A stretch of DNA of 64,000 nucleotides from Kitasatospora sp. NBC_00315 (GCF_041435095.1 NZ_CP108025.1:4712001-4776000); one strand, 5' to 3'; shown: positions 17,371 to 25,793, counted from the stretch's first letter. Translations and numbers: made by a program. Notes: generated by a model from the sequence alone, not told the origin.

Positions 17371-18081
17371 ATGACGACACCGGAGCGGCCCGTGCCATTC
17401 GGCGCCGGGGCCGGCACCGCGCCGACCACGGAGCAGGTCTGGTACGCCTCGTACGGTTCGAACATGGACCTGGCCCGGCTCGCGTACTACCTCTGCGGCG
17501 GGCGCCCGGCCGGGGCGGTGTGGACCAACCCGGGGTGCCGGGACCCTCGGCCGCCGGGGCGCTCGCTGCCCGTTCTGCTCCCGGGGCAGCTGTACTTCGC
17601 CCTGGAGTCCACGGCCTGGACCGGCGGGGTCGCCTTCCACGACCCGCTGGATCCCGGCGAGATGCCCGCCGTGGCCCATCTGGTCTCCGGCCGCCAGTTC
17701 TCGGACATCGCCGCCCAGGAGACACGCCGCGGGCCCGGCGAGGACCTGGACCTGCGCGCCGTCCTGGCACACGGTCTGGTCCGACTCGGCCCCGAGCCGT
17801 ACCGGACCCTGTACTGCCCCGGCCTGCTGGACGGCCGCGCGGTCCTGACCTTCACCGCGCCCTGGCGCAGCGCCGGAGCCGCGTTGAACAGTCCTGCCGC
17901 CGCGTATCTGGGGCATCTGGCGGCAGGGCTGCGCGAGGTGCACGGCTGGGGCGCCGAACGGATCGGGGAGTACCTCAGCGGACGGCCGGGGGCGGCGGGG
18001 GCCTGGAGCGCGGCCGAGGTGGCGGGCCTCCCGCAGGCGGGCGGCCGACCGGAGCGCAAGATTCCCGGGCCGCCGCCATAA
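17371..18081 (+). CDS. gamma-glutamylcyclotransferase-fold protein
   Basis: A 236-residue protein whose N terminus has WYASYGSNM (residues 24-32), the hallmark YGSN loop of the gamma-glutamylcyclotransferase-like fold. The rest is divergent and longer than stand-alone cyclotransferases. Some streptomycete copies are labelled histone deacetylase in databases, a label this sequence does not support, since no deacetylase metal motif is visible. ATG at 17371 behind GAGGAGG. Function unknown; cyclotransferase activity is possible if the catalytic Glu is present. Confidence 0.6.
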   Translation: MTTPERPVPFGAGAGTAPTTEQVWYASYGSNMDLARLAYYLCGGRPAGAVWTNPGCRDPRPPGRSLPVLLPGQLYFALESTAWTGGVAFHDPLDPGEMPAVAHLVSGRQFSDIAAQETRRGPGEDLDLRAVLAHGLVRLGPEPYRTLYCPGLLDGRAVLTFTAPWRSAGAALNSPAAAYLGHLAAGLREVHGWGAERIGEYLSGRPGAAGAWSAAEVAGLPQAGGRPERKIPGPPP

Positions 18082-18112
18082 CCGGACCGGGTGGTCGCCC
18101 GTTGGCAGATAC

Positions 18113-19255
18113 GTGAACAAACTTCTTCCGCTGTTCGGTGCCGGCGAGAACGGTGGCGGCGAGAACGGCGAGGGCCGCGACAGCGAGGGCGGCCCGGGTC
18201 GGGGCGGCCACCGCGGTGCGGTGCTGAGCCTGCGCCCCCGGCGGCTGACGCGGTTCGACCGGGGCTGGGCGCTGCAGGTGCGGGCCGGCGAGCTCGCCGC
18301 TCTCGCGGCCGGGCCGCAGGCCGCCGGGCGGCTACGGGCCCGGCGGGGGTTCCTGCACGGGAGCGGCCACAACCACGAACTCGCGGAGCTGATCCGCCGA
18401 CGGCCCGAGGAGTTCGGGCGGGTGGGGCTGCTGGTGCTCGGCGCCGAGAGCGTCCGGGTGCTGGACGACGTGGTCGAGGTGATCCGGCCGGAGTCCATCG
18501 ACGGGTTCCAGCGGCTGACCCTCCTGGCCCGGGCCGCGGTCGAGTCCGGGCGCGCGCACCTGGACCGCTCGACCGTCCGGCTGGAGGTGTTCACCAGCCC
18601 GGAGCGCGAGCACGTCCGGCGACTGCACGACGTCGCCGATCTCTACCTCAACCCGGCCACGGCCCAGGACTGCCTCCGGCGCTGCCCGGAACTGCGCAGA
18701 CTGGTGGAGGAGTTCGAGCGGGAGGGCCGACTGCCGCAGTTCTCGATGGCGGACGTGACCAGGGCGCTGGCCTGCCTGTCCGCCGCGCCCACGCCCTACC
18801 TCTCGCACCTGGTCTCCACGGACGCCGGGCTGGACGAGCTCTGGGCGGACATCGCCTCGCCGCACTACCGCACGCTGATCCATCCGGGCGTCCACGCCGT
18901 GGGGGTGCTCCGGGCGCTGGAGGCCCGGCGCACCGCCCGGCAGGCGCTGGCGCGGTTCCCGAAGAGCGCCCGGGCCGGGTACGGGCACCTGGTCGACCAC
19001 GCGCCGGACCTGATCTGCTGGGCGGCCTGCCGCCACCTCCCGTTGCACCAGCTCCACGACGAGCACTCCACCACCAAGTGGGACCGCCTGATCGACCAGG
19101 AGCTCCCGGCCTGGACGGTCAGCGCCGCGCACGACTACATCGGCCGCCACCGTCGCTCGGAACCGAGACGCGCGGCCGGCACGACGGATCGCACCGGTCT
19201 CCCGCTCTGGCTGGAGCTGGCGGGGATGAGCCCGGGGCCGGCGCCGGCGCGTTGA
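18113..19255 (+). CDS. protein of unknown function with an IDGFQRL motif
   Basis: A 380-residue cytoplasmic protein not recognised with confidence. The first 35 residues are Gly/Glu/Arg-rich and disordered. The central segment VLDDVVEVIRPESIDGFQRLTLLARA (116-141), followed by VRLEVFTSP and LHDVADLYLNPAT, resembles the layout of DGQHR/AIPR-type proteins, in which a similar motif is followed by a count of unmet replies; some of those act in phage defence or DNA modification. Several aromatic and His/Cys residues lie near 295-330 (LICWAACRHLPLHQLHDEHSTTKW). The start at GTG 18113 has a weak ribosome-binding site; the true start may be further in. Codon bias supports coding. Confidence 0.5.
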   Translation: MNKLLPLFGAGENGGGENGEGRDSEGGPGRGGHRGAVLSLRPRRLTRFDRGWALQVRAGELAALAAGPQAAGRLRARRGFLHGSGHNHELAELIRRRPEEFGRVGLLVLGAESVRVLDDVVEVIRPESIDGFQRLTLLARAAVESGRAHLDRSTVRLEVFTSPEREHVRRLHDVADLYLNPATAQDCLRRCPELRRLVEEFEREGRLPQFSMADVTRALACLSAAPTPYLSHLVSTDAGLDELWADIASPHYRTLIHPGVHAVGVLRALEARRTARQALARFPKSARAGYGHLVDHAPDLICWAACRHLPLHQLHDEHSTTKWDRLIDQELPAWTVSAAHDYIGRHRRSEPRRAAGTTDRTGLPLWLELAGMSPGPAPAR

Positions 19256-19425
19256 TCCGGTGCGGCCCCGGGTGGCAAGGGCGTGGACCCCTCGGATGAG
19301 CGGCCGGCCCGGCCGTCGGACGCCCCGAACCGGCCCCGCGGGGAATGCGGCCGGTGCCGCCCACGGGCAGAGCGGCATCCGCCGCCGTACGGTGGTGGGA
19401 AAGGGGGTGTACGGAGGAGGTCACG

Positions 19426-19659
19426 ATGCCCGGTTCTGTCACCATCAGCCATCACGGGACGGCGGTCCCGATCGACGCCGCGGACGCCCAGCGGCTCGCG
19501 TCGGGGCTCGACGAACTCGCCTACCTGCTGGAGATCCCGGGGCCCAACCGCCTCAGCGACGCGCAGCTCGGCGTGCTCTGCGACGGCAAGCCCTACCAGC
19601 GGGACGCGGTCGTGCGGTGGACGAGGAAGCTCGCCGCGGAACTCAGGGGAGGGGCCTGA
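19426..19659 (+). CDS. small conserved hypothetical protein
   Basis: A 77-residue protein behind a strong GGAGGAGG ribosome-binding site. The N-terminal half is a beta pattern (SVTISHHGTAVPIDAADAQRL) and the rest is helical, ending in RDAVVRWTRKLAAELRGG. No domain recognised. The translation signals and codon bias make it a real gene. Its nearest neighbours on the strand are the unknown protein upstream and ogt downstream. Confidence 0.55.
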   Translation: MPGSVTISHHGTAVPIDAADAQRLASGLDELAYLLEIPGPNRLSDAQLGVLCDGKPYQRDAVVRWTRKLAAELRGGA

Positions 19660-19820
19660 CCGCAGCGCCGCGGGCCGGCCGGACCGCACCCGGGAGCGCG
19701 GTCGTACGATGGCCCCGGAGGTGGCCGCAGCGGTCGGCCTCCGGGGCCCCGGCGTGTGCGGACCCGGGCTGGGCGGCCCCCGGGCGGAGCGGGTCGGGTG
19801 GGTGAGGCGCGGCGGCCGCT

Positions 19821-20360
19821 ATGACGATCTCCTGGATCACGGTCGACACGCCGTTGCCGAGCGGGCCGATGCGCGTCGCGGTGACCCCGAGGGGCGTGGT
19901 GGCGGCCTGCTATCTCGCGGACGACGCGGGACCGCGGAGCGAGCCGTGCACCGACCCGGCCAAGATCGACGCGGTGACCGGCCGGATCACCGAGTACCTC
20001 GCCGGGGAGCGCCGCACGCTGGACCTGCCCATCGACTGGTCCCGGGCCGGCGGCCCGCACGGCTCCGTCCTGGCGGCGCTGCTCGCCGCGGTCCCGTACG
20101 GGCAGACCATCACCTATGGTGAACTGGCCGCCCGCAGTGGGGTGTTCGAGGACATCACCGAGCCGGGCGTGGCCGCCAGGGCGGTCGGCCAGATGATGGC
20201 CGCCAACCCCGTCCCGCTCCTGGTCCCCTGCCACCGGGTGGTCGCGGCGGACGGCCTCGGCGGCTTCGGCGGTGGCCGGGTCGGGATCGAGGTGAAGCGC
20301 TGGCTGCTCACCCTGGAGGGCGTGCTGGAACCGACGTTGGACTGGAACGGCCCGGGCTGA
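19821..20360 (+). CDS. ogt: methylated-DNA-protein-cysteine S-methyltransferase
   Basis: Suicide repair enzyme that takes alkyl groups from O6-alkylguanine in DNA onto its own cysteine. The 179-residue protein has the active-site motif LLVPCHRVV with C137, the preceding helix-turn-helix (VPYGQTITYGELAARSG, where Tyr is the nucleotide-flipping residue), and the AVGQMMAANPVP loop. Length and layout fit Ogt/MGMT. A few extra residues (FEDITEPG) lie in the loop before the arginine finger. A free-standing enzyme; no Ada regulatory domain is fused. Confidence 0.93.
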   Translation: MTISWITVDTPLPSGPMRVAVTPRGVVAACYLADDAGPRSEPCTDPAKIDAVTGRITEYLAGERRTLDLPIDWSRAGGPHGSVLAALLAAVPYGQTITYGELAARSGVFEDITEPGVAARAVGQMMAANPVPLLVPCHRVVAADGLGGFGGGRVGIEVKRWLLTLEGVLEPTLDWNGPG

Positions 20361-20426
20361 GACCGCCCCGGGGTGGACGGCCGGGCGGCTCCGGGCCGTT
20401 CGGACCACCTGGGCCGGTCGGGCCAC

Positions 20427-21497
20427 CTAGACCAGGTCGAAGGCGACCGGCACGCGCTCCAGCGCCGGCGGCACCTGGCGGGGCAGCAGAGGCTGGACGC
20501 CGGACACCAGGGTGTACTCGATGCCCGCGAGCCGGTCCAGCGGTCCGGTGGTCGGGGTCTCGCCGAGCGCCAACTGCACCGCGTTCCAAGGCAGGTTGAG
20601 CCCGCACAGCCGGAGCTGGTGCAGGCCGCCGGAGGGCCGGGTGTTGACGTCGATGATCACCGGCTCGCCGTGGTGGTGCCGGAACTGCACGTTCGAGAGG
20701 TACGCCATGCCGAGGGTCTCGACCAGGTGGCGGGCCGGCTCCAGGTAGCGCGCGGCGGTGGTGAACGTGCGTCTGCGGCGGTGCTTGGTGCGCCCCACGG
20801 CGGTGACCAGCCGGCCGTCCCGGTCGGCCAGGCAGTCGACCGACACCTCGGGGCCCTCCAGGTACGGCATGACCAGCAGGTCCACCGGCTCCTCGGCGGC
20901 GTCCAGCGCCGCCAGCACCTGGTCGAGCTGGACGTGCGCGTTCGGGGCGCCGGCCAGCCGGTGCAGTCCGAAGGGCTCACGGGTGAGCACCCGGAAGCCC
21001 TCGCCGCCGGCCCCGGAGGCGGGCTTGAGGCAGGGGATCCCGTCGGCGGCCTCGATCCGGGTGACGGCGTCGAGCAGCTCGTCGGCGGTGCGCACCTGCC
21101 ACCAGGGCGGGGTGGGGAGCCCGGCTGCGGTTATCGCCGCGTAGCCGTCGACCTTGCTGGCGAAGGCCGCGATCGCGGTGGCCGGCGGGCAGGCCAGTGT
21201 CGTGCCCACCGCCAGGAACTCCTTGTGGTGCAGCGAGATGGCGAGCTGGTTCAACCGGGGCAGGAAGACGTCGACGGCGTTGCGGGCGCAGTACTCCAGC
21301 GCGAAGGCGACGTACTCGTCGGGCGCCAGGCCCTCGGGTTCCAGGGAGGCGACGTCGGCGGCGGCCAGCACGGGGGAGTCGGCGTCGACGTGGGTGGCGT
21401 GGACCTCGACCGCCCGCTGCGCGTCGCGCAGTTGCTGGATGAAGAAGATGTTCTCGGCGTAGGTGCGGTTGAGCCAGATGCGTACGGGTGCGCTCAC
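20427..21497 (-). CDS. ATP-grasp carboxylate-amine/thiol ligase-like protein
   Basis: A 356-residue ATP-grasp protein that would activate a carboxylate as acyl-phosphate and join it to an amine or thiol. An N-terminal nucleotide-fold region (RIWLNRTYAENIFFIQQL) is followed by the ATP-grasp core: IPCLKPASGAGGEGFRVL (ATP-binding loop), VMPYLEGPEVSVDCLADRDG and VIIDVNTRPSGGLHQLRL (metal-binding E/D and N). GTG at 21497 behind GGGAG is preferred over an upstream start that adds a basic, low-complexity tail. It is divergent from eshA. The substrate cannot be predicted from the sequence. Confidence 0.75.
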   Translation of the reverse strand: MSAPVRIWLNRTYAENIFFIQQLRDAQRAVEVHATHVDADSPVLAAADVASLEPEGLAPDEYVAFALEYCARNAVDVFLPRLNQLAISLHHKEFLAVGTTLACPPATAIAAFASKVDGYAAITAAGLPTPPWWQVRTADELLDAVTRIEAADGIPCLKPASGAGGEGFRVLTREPFGLHRLAGAPNAHVQLDQVLAALDAAEEPVDLLVMPYLEGPEVSVDCLADRDGRLVTAVGRTKHRRRRTFTTAARYLEPARHLVETLGMAYLSNVQFRHHHGEPVIIDVNTRPSGGLHQLRLCGLNLPWNAVQLALGETPTTGPLDRLAGIEYTLVSGVQPLLPRQVPPALERVPVAFDLV

Positions 21498-21966
21498 GGA
21501 GGTCTCCCGGGGCAGGAGGGAACGTTCGGGAGGGCGTCCGGTCCGACGGCTCGTTCGATGCTTGGGCATACGAAACCCGGCGGTCGGCCCACGGCTTCAA
21601 TGTGTTCGGCGCCTTGGTCGTGCCCTTGAGGTGGCACCTTAGCGCTCTTGCGGGGCGTTCGTGAACGGCGGGTGGGCGGCCGCCCGGCGCTGGCCCGACG
21701 GGGGGCGCGCGACCCGGGGCGGAGGACGTGGAATGCCTGGTCGCCGGGGGTTTTCAGGAGTGTTTCCGACGGGTGAAGCGGGTGCCTTCCGGATCATTTC
21801 CGGGCGATTCGAATGATGATCGAACCGTAATCGCTCAAATGATCCAGTCGTACTAATTATGCCGCCCTGACGATCACCCGAACGAGTGATTGCAGGTTAG
21901 CTCGAACGGCCTCACGATGATGTTTGCAAGGCGACATTTCATTCGGTTAGCACGGAGGGTTCCTGT
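21498..21966. promoter_or_regulatory. divergent regulatory region between the ATP-grasp gene and eshA
   Basis: The part nearest eshA (about 21780-21960) is much AT-richer than the genome, with ACTAATTATGCC at 21852-21863 and ATCAC/GTGAT arms (21873-21877 and 21886-21890) around an 8-base spacer. No gene is visible. The remainder is GC-rich and holds the ATP-grasp promoter. Confidence 0.5.
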
Positions 21967-23394
21967 ATGTCGACCGAAACCAACCTCGGTATTCCTGCGC
22001 AGGGCGAGCAGCCGCAAACCCGGCAGCAGCAGAGCCTTGGCACGGCGGGCGCGAAGAACCTCGCGACCACCACCAAGTCCGCGCCGCAGATGCAGGGCAT
22101 CAGCTCGCGCTGGCTGCTCAGGATGCTCCCGTGGGTGCAGGTGGCCGGCGGTACGTACCGTGTCAACCGGCGTCTCACGTACGCGGTCGGGCGCGGCCGG
22201 GTGAGTTTCGTCAAGACGGGGGCGGACGTCCGGCTGGTGCCGCCGTCGCTGCGCGAGCTCCCGGTGCTGCGCGGCTTCGAGGACGACGCCCTGCTGGCGG
22301 AGCTGGCGACCCGCTTCGTCCAGCGTGACTTCTCCGCGGGGGATGTGCTGGTCGATGCCGGCCGGCCGGTCGAGGAGGTCTTCCTGATCGCCCACGGCAA
22401 GGTCAACAAGGTGGGCACGGGCAAGTACGGTCACGAGACGGTGATCGGCTTCCTCGCGGACGGCGACCATCTCGGGGACGAGGCCCTGCTGCAGGCCGAC
22501 GCGACCTGGGAATACACGGTGAAGGCCGCCACCGCGGGCACGCTGCTCGCGCTGCCCTGGCCGGCGTTCCAGGAGCTCGCCGACCGCTCCGAGGCGTTGC
22601 GCGGCCAGATCCTGTCCCACCTGGCGGGCTCGCAGGCGGCGCAGAATCGTCACGGCGAGGCGGAGATCGAGCTGTCCGTCGGCCACGAGGGCGAGCACGA
22701 GCTGCCCGGCACCTTCGTCGACTACGAGCTGGCGCCGCGCGAGTACGAGCTGAGCGTCGCGCAGACGGTGCTCCAGGTGCACAGCCGGGTCGCGGATCTC
22801 TACAACCAGCCGATGAACCAGATCGAACAGCAGTTGAAGCTCACGATCGAGGCGCTGCGCGAGGCGCAGGAGCACGAGCTGATCAACAACCGCGAGTTCG
22901 GCCTGCTCCAGAACGCGGACTACGACCAGCGCATCCAGACCCACTCCGGCCCGCCCACTCCGGACGACATGGACGAGCTGCTGAGCCGCCGCCGGGGCAC
23001 CAAGTTCTTCCTCGCCCACCCGAAGGCGATCGCCGCCTTCGGCCGTGAGTGCAGCCGCCGCGGCCTCTACCCGGACGCGCTGGAGGTGCACGGCCATCAC
23101 GTGCCGGCCTGGCGCGGGGTCCCGATCTTCCCGAGCAACAAGATCCCGATCCTGGACGGGCACACCAGTTCGATCATCGCGCTGCGTACGGGCGAGGACA
23201 ATCAGGGCGTCATCGGTCTGCACCAGACCGGAATTCCCGACGAGTACCAGCCGAGTCTCTCGGTCCGTTTCATGGGGATCAACGAGAAGGCCATCATCTC
23301 CTACCTGGTCAGTGCCTACTATTCCGCCGCCATTCTGGTGCCCGACGCCATCGGCATTCTGGAGAACGTCGATATCGCCCGGCCCCGGGACTGA
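21967..23394 (+). CDS. eshA: Family 2B encapsulin shell protein with cyclic-nucleotide-binding-like insertion (EshA type)
   Basis: Self-assembling HK97-fold protein that forms the icosahedral shell of a protein nanocompartment. The 475-residue protein has a flexible N terminus (1-45), an N-terminal shell segment (46-97), an inserted cyclic-nucleotide-binding-like domain (about 98-220; LPVLRGFEDDALLAEL, then FSAGDVLVDAGRPVEEVFLIAHGKV) and the main HK97 part (about 245-475; FVDYELAPREYELSVAQTVLQV, then RGVPIFPSNKIPI). The phosphate-binding stretch (GDHLGDEALL, then ATWEYTV) lacks the arginine normally contacting the cyclic phosphate, so ligand binding may be altered. ATG follows GGAGG. EshA proteins are tied to development and secondary metabolism in streptomycetes. 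The next gene is the expected cargo type. Confidence 0.9.
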   Translation: MSTETNLGIPAQGEQPQTRQQQSLGTAGAKNLATTTKSAPQMQGISSRWLLRMLPWVQVAGGTYRVNRRLTYAVGRGRVSFVKTGADVRLVPPSLRELPVLRGFEDDALLAELATRFVQRDFSAGDVLVDAGRPVEEVFLIAHGKVNKVGTGKYGHETVIGFLADGDHLGDEALLQADATWEYTVKAATAGTLLALPWPAFQELADRSEALRGQILSHLAGSQAAQNRHGEAEIELSVGHEGEHELPGTFVDYELAPREYELSVAQTVLQVHSRVADLYNQPMNQIEQQLKLTIEALREAQEHELINNREFGLLQNADYDQRIQTHSGPPTPDDMDELLSRRRGTKFFLAHPKAIAAFGRECSRRGLYPDALEVHGHHVPAWRGVPIFPSNKIPILDGHTSSIIALRTGEDNQGVIGLHQTGIPDEYQPSLSVRFMGINEKAIISYLVSAYYSAAILVPDAIGILENVDIARPRD

Positions 23395-23462
23395 CCGGCC
23401 GACTCATCCGCCGATCGAGGGTGGCAACCGCTCCCGGCCGGCGTCCGAGGTGAGTACGCCCC

Positions 23463-23476
23463 GAATTCCGGAATTC
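23463..23476. promoter_or_regulatory. perfect 14-bp palindrome between encapsulin and prenyl-synthase genes
   Basis: GAATTCCGGAATTC, 69 bases after the eshA stop and 115 bases before the next start. It could be an operator for a second promoter or a small processing hairpin. The AT-rich arms are unusual here. Confidence 0.4.
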
Positions 23477-23590
23477 AGGGCCTGATGTCCCCCGCCGGTC
23501 CGGACGCGCGTGCTCGGCCGCGTGTCCGGGCCGGCGGGCCCGGCCGCCGTCGGGCCGGTACAGCGAACCGAAGGAGCAGGGGGAGGAACC

Positions 23591-24640
23591 ATGGGGATCT
23601 TCGCGTTGGAACGGGACCACCTGGACGGGAGTGACGTCGAGAGCGTCCTCGCCCGGGCCCGGGGTTTCGTCGACCCGGCGCTGCGCACGGCCGTCGACAC
23701 ACTGCCCGCGCCACTGCGCCGGGTGGCGAGCTACCACTTCGGCTGGACGGAGCCGGACGGCTCCCCGGCCGCCGGGTCCTCCGGCAAGGCGATCAGGCCG
23801 GCCCTGGTGCTGGCCGCCACCCAGGCACTCGGCGGCGATCCGGCGGCCGCGGCCGGGGCGGCCGCCGCGATCGAACTCATCCACAACTTCTCGCTCCTCC
23901 ACGACGACGTCATCGACGGCGACGACACCCGCCGTCACCGGCTCACCGCCTGGCGGGTGTTCGGCACCACCGAGGCGATCCTCGCGGGTGACGCCCTGCA
24001 CGCGCTGGCGCTGAGCACCCTCGCCGAGGACGACCACCCGGCGGCGCAGCGGGCGGTCCGCCGCCTCGCCGACTGCGTGGTCGAACTCTGTGCGGGACAG
24101 CAGGCCGACTGCGCCTTCGAACAGCGCGACGACGTCTCGCTCGACGAGTGCCTGGCCATGGCCGGGTCCAAGACCGGTGCGCTGCTCGGGTGCGCCTGTG
24201 CGATCGGAGCCCTCTACGCGGGGGCGGACGACCTCGCGGCGGACGCGATGGACGCCTTCGGCCGGGAGATCGGGCTGGCGTTCCAGCTGATCGACGACCT
24301 GATCGGCATCTGGGGCGACCCGGCCGTCACCGGCAAACCGGTCGGCGCGGATCTGGCGGCCCGCAAGAAGTCCCTCCCGGTGGTGGCCGCACTGGCCGGC
24401 GGTACGGCCGAGGCCGCGGTCCTCGCCAACCTCTACGCCCTGGACCGTCCGCTGACCGACGAGGAGCTGACGCGCTGCGCCAGGGCGGTGGACAAGGCGG
24501 GGGGCCGGTCCTGGGCGCAGGGCGAGTCCTGTGAACGGATGGCCGCGGCGATCGCCCACCTGGCACAGGCCGTGCCCGAGCCCTCGGCGGCCGACGACCT
24601 GCTGGCCCTGGCCGAGCTGGTCACCCGGCGGAGCCACTAG
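23591..24640 (+). CDS. polyprenyl diphosphate synthase, probable encapsulin cargo
   Basis: Condenses isopentenyl diphosphate with an allylic diphosphate to make a C15-C25 type product. The 349-residue protein has GKAIRP (65-70), the first Asp-rich motif LLHDDVID (D105, D106, D109), GSKTGALLG, the second Asp-rich motif DDLIGIWGD (235-243) and GKPVGADLAARKK. The residue five before the first Asp is F100, a bulky residue that limits chain length, so a long-chain product is less likely. Prenyl synthases and terpene cyclases are established cargo classes of Family 2B encapsulins. Here the N terminus lacks a long disordered extension, so any loading signal would be short or at the C terminus. ATG behind GGAGG. 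Confidence 0.88.
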   Translation: MGIFALERDHLDGSDVESVLARARGFVDPALRTAVDTLPAPLRRVASYHFGWTEPDGSPAAGSSGKAIRPALVLAATQALGGDPAAAAGAAAAIELIHNFSLLHDDVIDGDDTRRHRLTAWRVFGTTEAILAGDALHALALSTLAEDDHPAAQRAVRRLADCVVELCAGQQADCAFEQRDDVSLDECLAMAGSKTGALLGCACAIGALYAGADDLAADAMDAFGREIGLAFQLIDDLIGIWGDPAVTGKPVGADLAARKKSLPVVAALAGGTAEAAVLANLYALDRPLTDEELTRCARAVDKAGGRSWAQGESCERMAAAIAHLAQAVPEPSAADDLLALAELVTRRSH

Positions 24641-24669
24641 AAGGCTCCACCGGACACGTCCCAGGGCTT

Positions 24670-24701
24670 CCCGGCCGAACACCGGCCCGGCCGAACACCG
24701 G
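24670..24701. repeat. 16-bp direct repeat, two copies
   Basis: CCCGGCCGAACACCGG twice in tandem, followed by CCCGGCCCGGCCGG, in the spacer between the prenyl-synthase and DUF4239 genes. Confidence 0.9.
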
Positions 24702-24775
24702 CCCGGCCCGGCCGGACCGTCCGGTCCGAGCCGGGGCAGTTTCCCCGCACACCGTTCGATCACGAGGAATAGCCC

Positions 24776-25534
24776 ATGAGTTGGCTGGACATCGGCACTC
24801 TGGTCATTGTCCTGCTCTGTCTGGCCAGTGCCCTGAAGCTGCTGCAGCGCTTCGTTCCGCACCCGGTCCGCGAGGCCCACAACGACGTGGCCGGGTTCAT
24901 CTTCGCCGCGGTGGGCGTGCTCTACGCCGTCCTGCTCGCCTTCGTGGTGATCGCCGTCTGGGAGAACAACGACGCCGCGCGCAAGACCACCTTCCAGGAG
25001 GCCGACTCGCTGGCCGGCATCTACTGGATCTCCCGCGAGCTGCCGGCTCCGCTGGGACCGCAGCTGGAGCAGAAGACGCTGGACTACGCACGGCTGGTGA
25101 TGGACACCGAGTGGCCCCTGATGGCCGATCACCGGAGCAGCACCGACGCGACCCAGCTCGTCTACGGGATGCGGGCGGACGTCTTCTCGATCAAGCCGGC
25201 CAGTGAGCAGGAGAACGTCCTCTACGAGCACGCCGTCAGCCACCTGGAGAGCCTGGCCTCCGAGCGGCGGGCACGGTTGAACCAGGTGGACGAGGAGGTG
25301 CCGCCACTGCTCTGGGTGGCGCTGATCTCCGGCGCGGTGCTGACGATCGGGTTCACCTTCCTCTTCGGCCTCTCCAACACGCTCTCCCATACGTTGATGG
25401 TGCTGGCGCTGAGCGGGCTGGTGGTGATCTCGTTGATCGTCATCAAGGAGATGGACTTCCCGTTCACGGGGGTGACGGCGGTGAAGCCCACGGCCTTCGA
25501 GGTCTTCCTCAACCGGCTGCCACCCCCGCGCTGA
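24776..25534 (+). CDS. DUF4239 integral membrane protein
   Basis: A 252-residue protein with two N-terminal helices (IGTLVIVLLCLASALKLLQ and FIFAAVGVLYAVLLAFVVIAVW), an extramembrane helical middle part of about 130 residues and two C-terminal helices (LLWVALISGAVLTIGFTFLFGL and TLMVLALSGLVVISLIVIKEM). The motif GFIFAAVGVLYAVLLAFVVIAVWE is typical of DUF4239, a bestrophin-like family of unknown function. It follows the prenyl-synthase gene after 135 bases and ends with a strong terminator, so the three genes may form one transcription unit; a membrane partner for a lipid-precursor compartment is an attractive but untested idea. Confidence 0.8.
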   Translation: MSWLDIGTLVIVLLCLASALKLLQRFVPHPVREAHNDVAGFIFAAVGVLYAVLLAFVVIAVWENNDAARKTTFQEADSLAGIYWISRELPAPLGPQLEQKTLDYARLVMDTEWPLMADHRSSTDATQLVYGMRADVFSIKPASEQENVLYEHAVSHLESLASERRARLNQVDEEVPPLLWVALISGAVLTIGFTFLFGLSNTLSHTLMVLALSGLVVISLIVIKEMDFPFTGVTAVKPTAFEVFLNRLPPPR

Positions 25535-25554
25535 GGCACTTCGCGCCGCCGAGG

Positions 25555-25588
25555 GCGCGGCGGCCGACCCACGGGTCGGCCGCCGCGC
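25555..25588 (+). terminator. terminator after the encapsulin gene cluster
   Basis: GCGCGGCGGCCGACCC pairs perfectly with GGGTCGGCCGCCGCGC, with only 2 bases between arms, 20 bases after the DUF4239 stop. Confidence 0.85.
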
Positions 25589-25731
25589 TCTCGCGTTCCC
25601 GTCGCTCCGCGTCGCCGTTTGCGCTCGGGCGCGTCTCTCGGGCGGACTCTCGGCCGGTCCGCTCCCCGGCGTGCGCCCGGAACGGAACGCCGACGCGCCC
25701 GGCCGGAGGACGTGCTCTTCCAATCGGGGCC

Positions 25732-25758
25732 ACATAGCATCCATTTATGATGTTATGT
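25732..25758. promoter_or_regulatory. AT-rich inverted repeat, probable operator of the DUF1254 genes
   Basis: ACATAGCATC and GATGTTATGT are reverse complements at 9 of 10 positions around a 7-base spacer. It ends 35 bases before the preferred ATG at 25794. Such A/T content is rare in this window, which makes chance unlikely. The size fits a TetR- or MarR-type dimer. Confidence 0.6.
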
Positions 25759-25793
25759 CCGACTCGGAGCGTCGTACGGGAGAGATGATCAGC

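Noticed and set aside
17371..18081. Histone deacetylase annotation
   Set aside because: The YGSNM loop points to a gamma-glutamylcyclotransferase fold; no zinc deacetylase motif.
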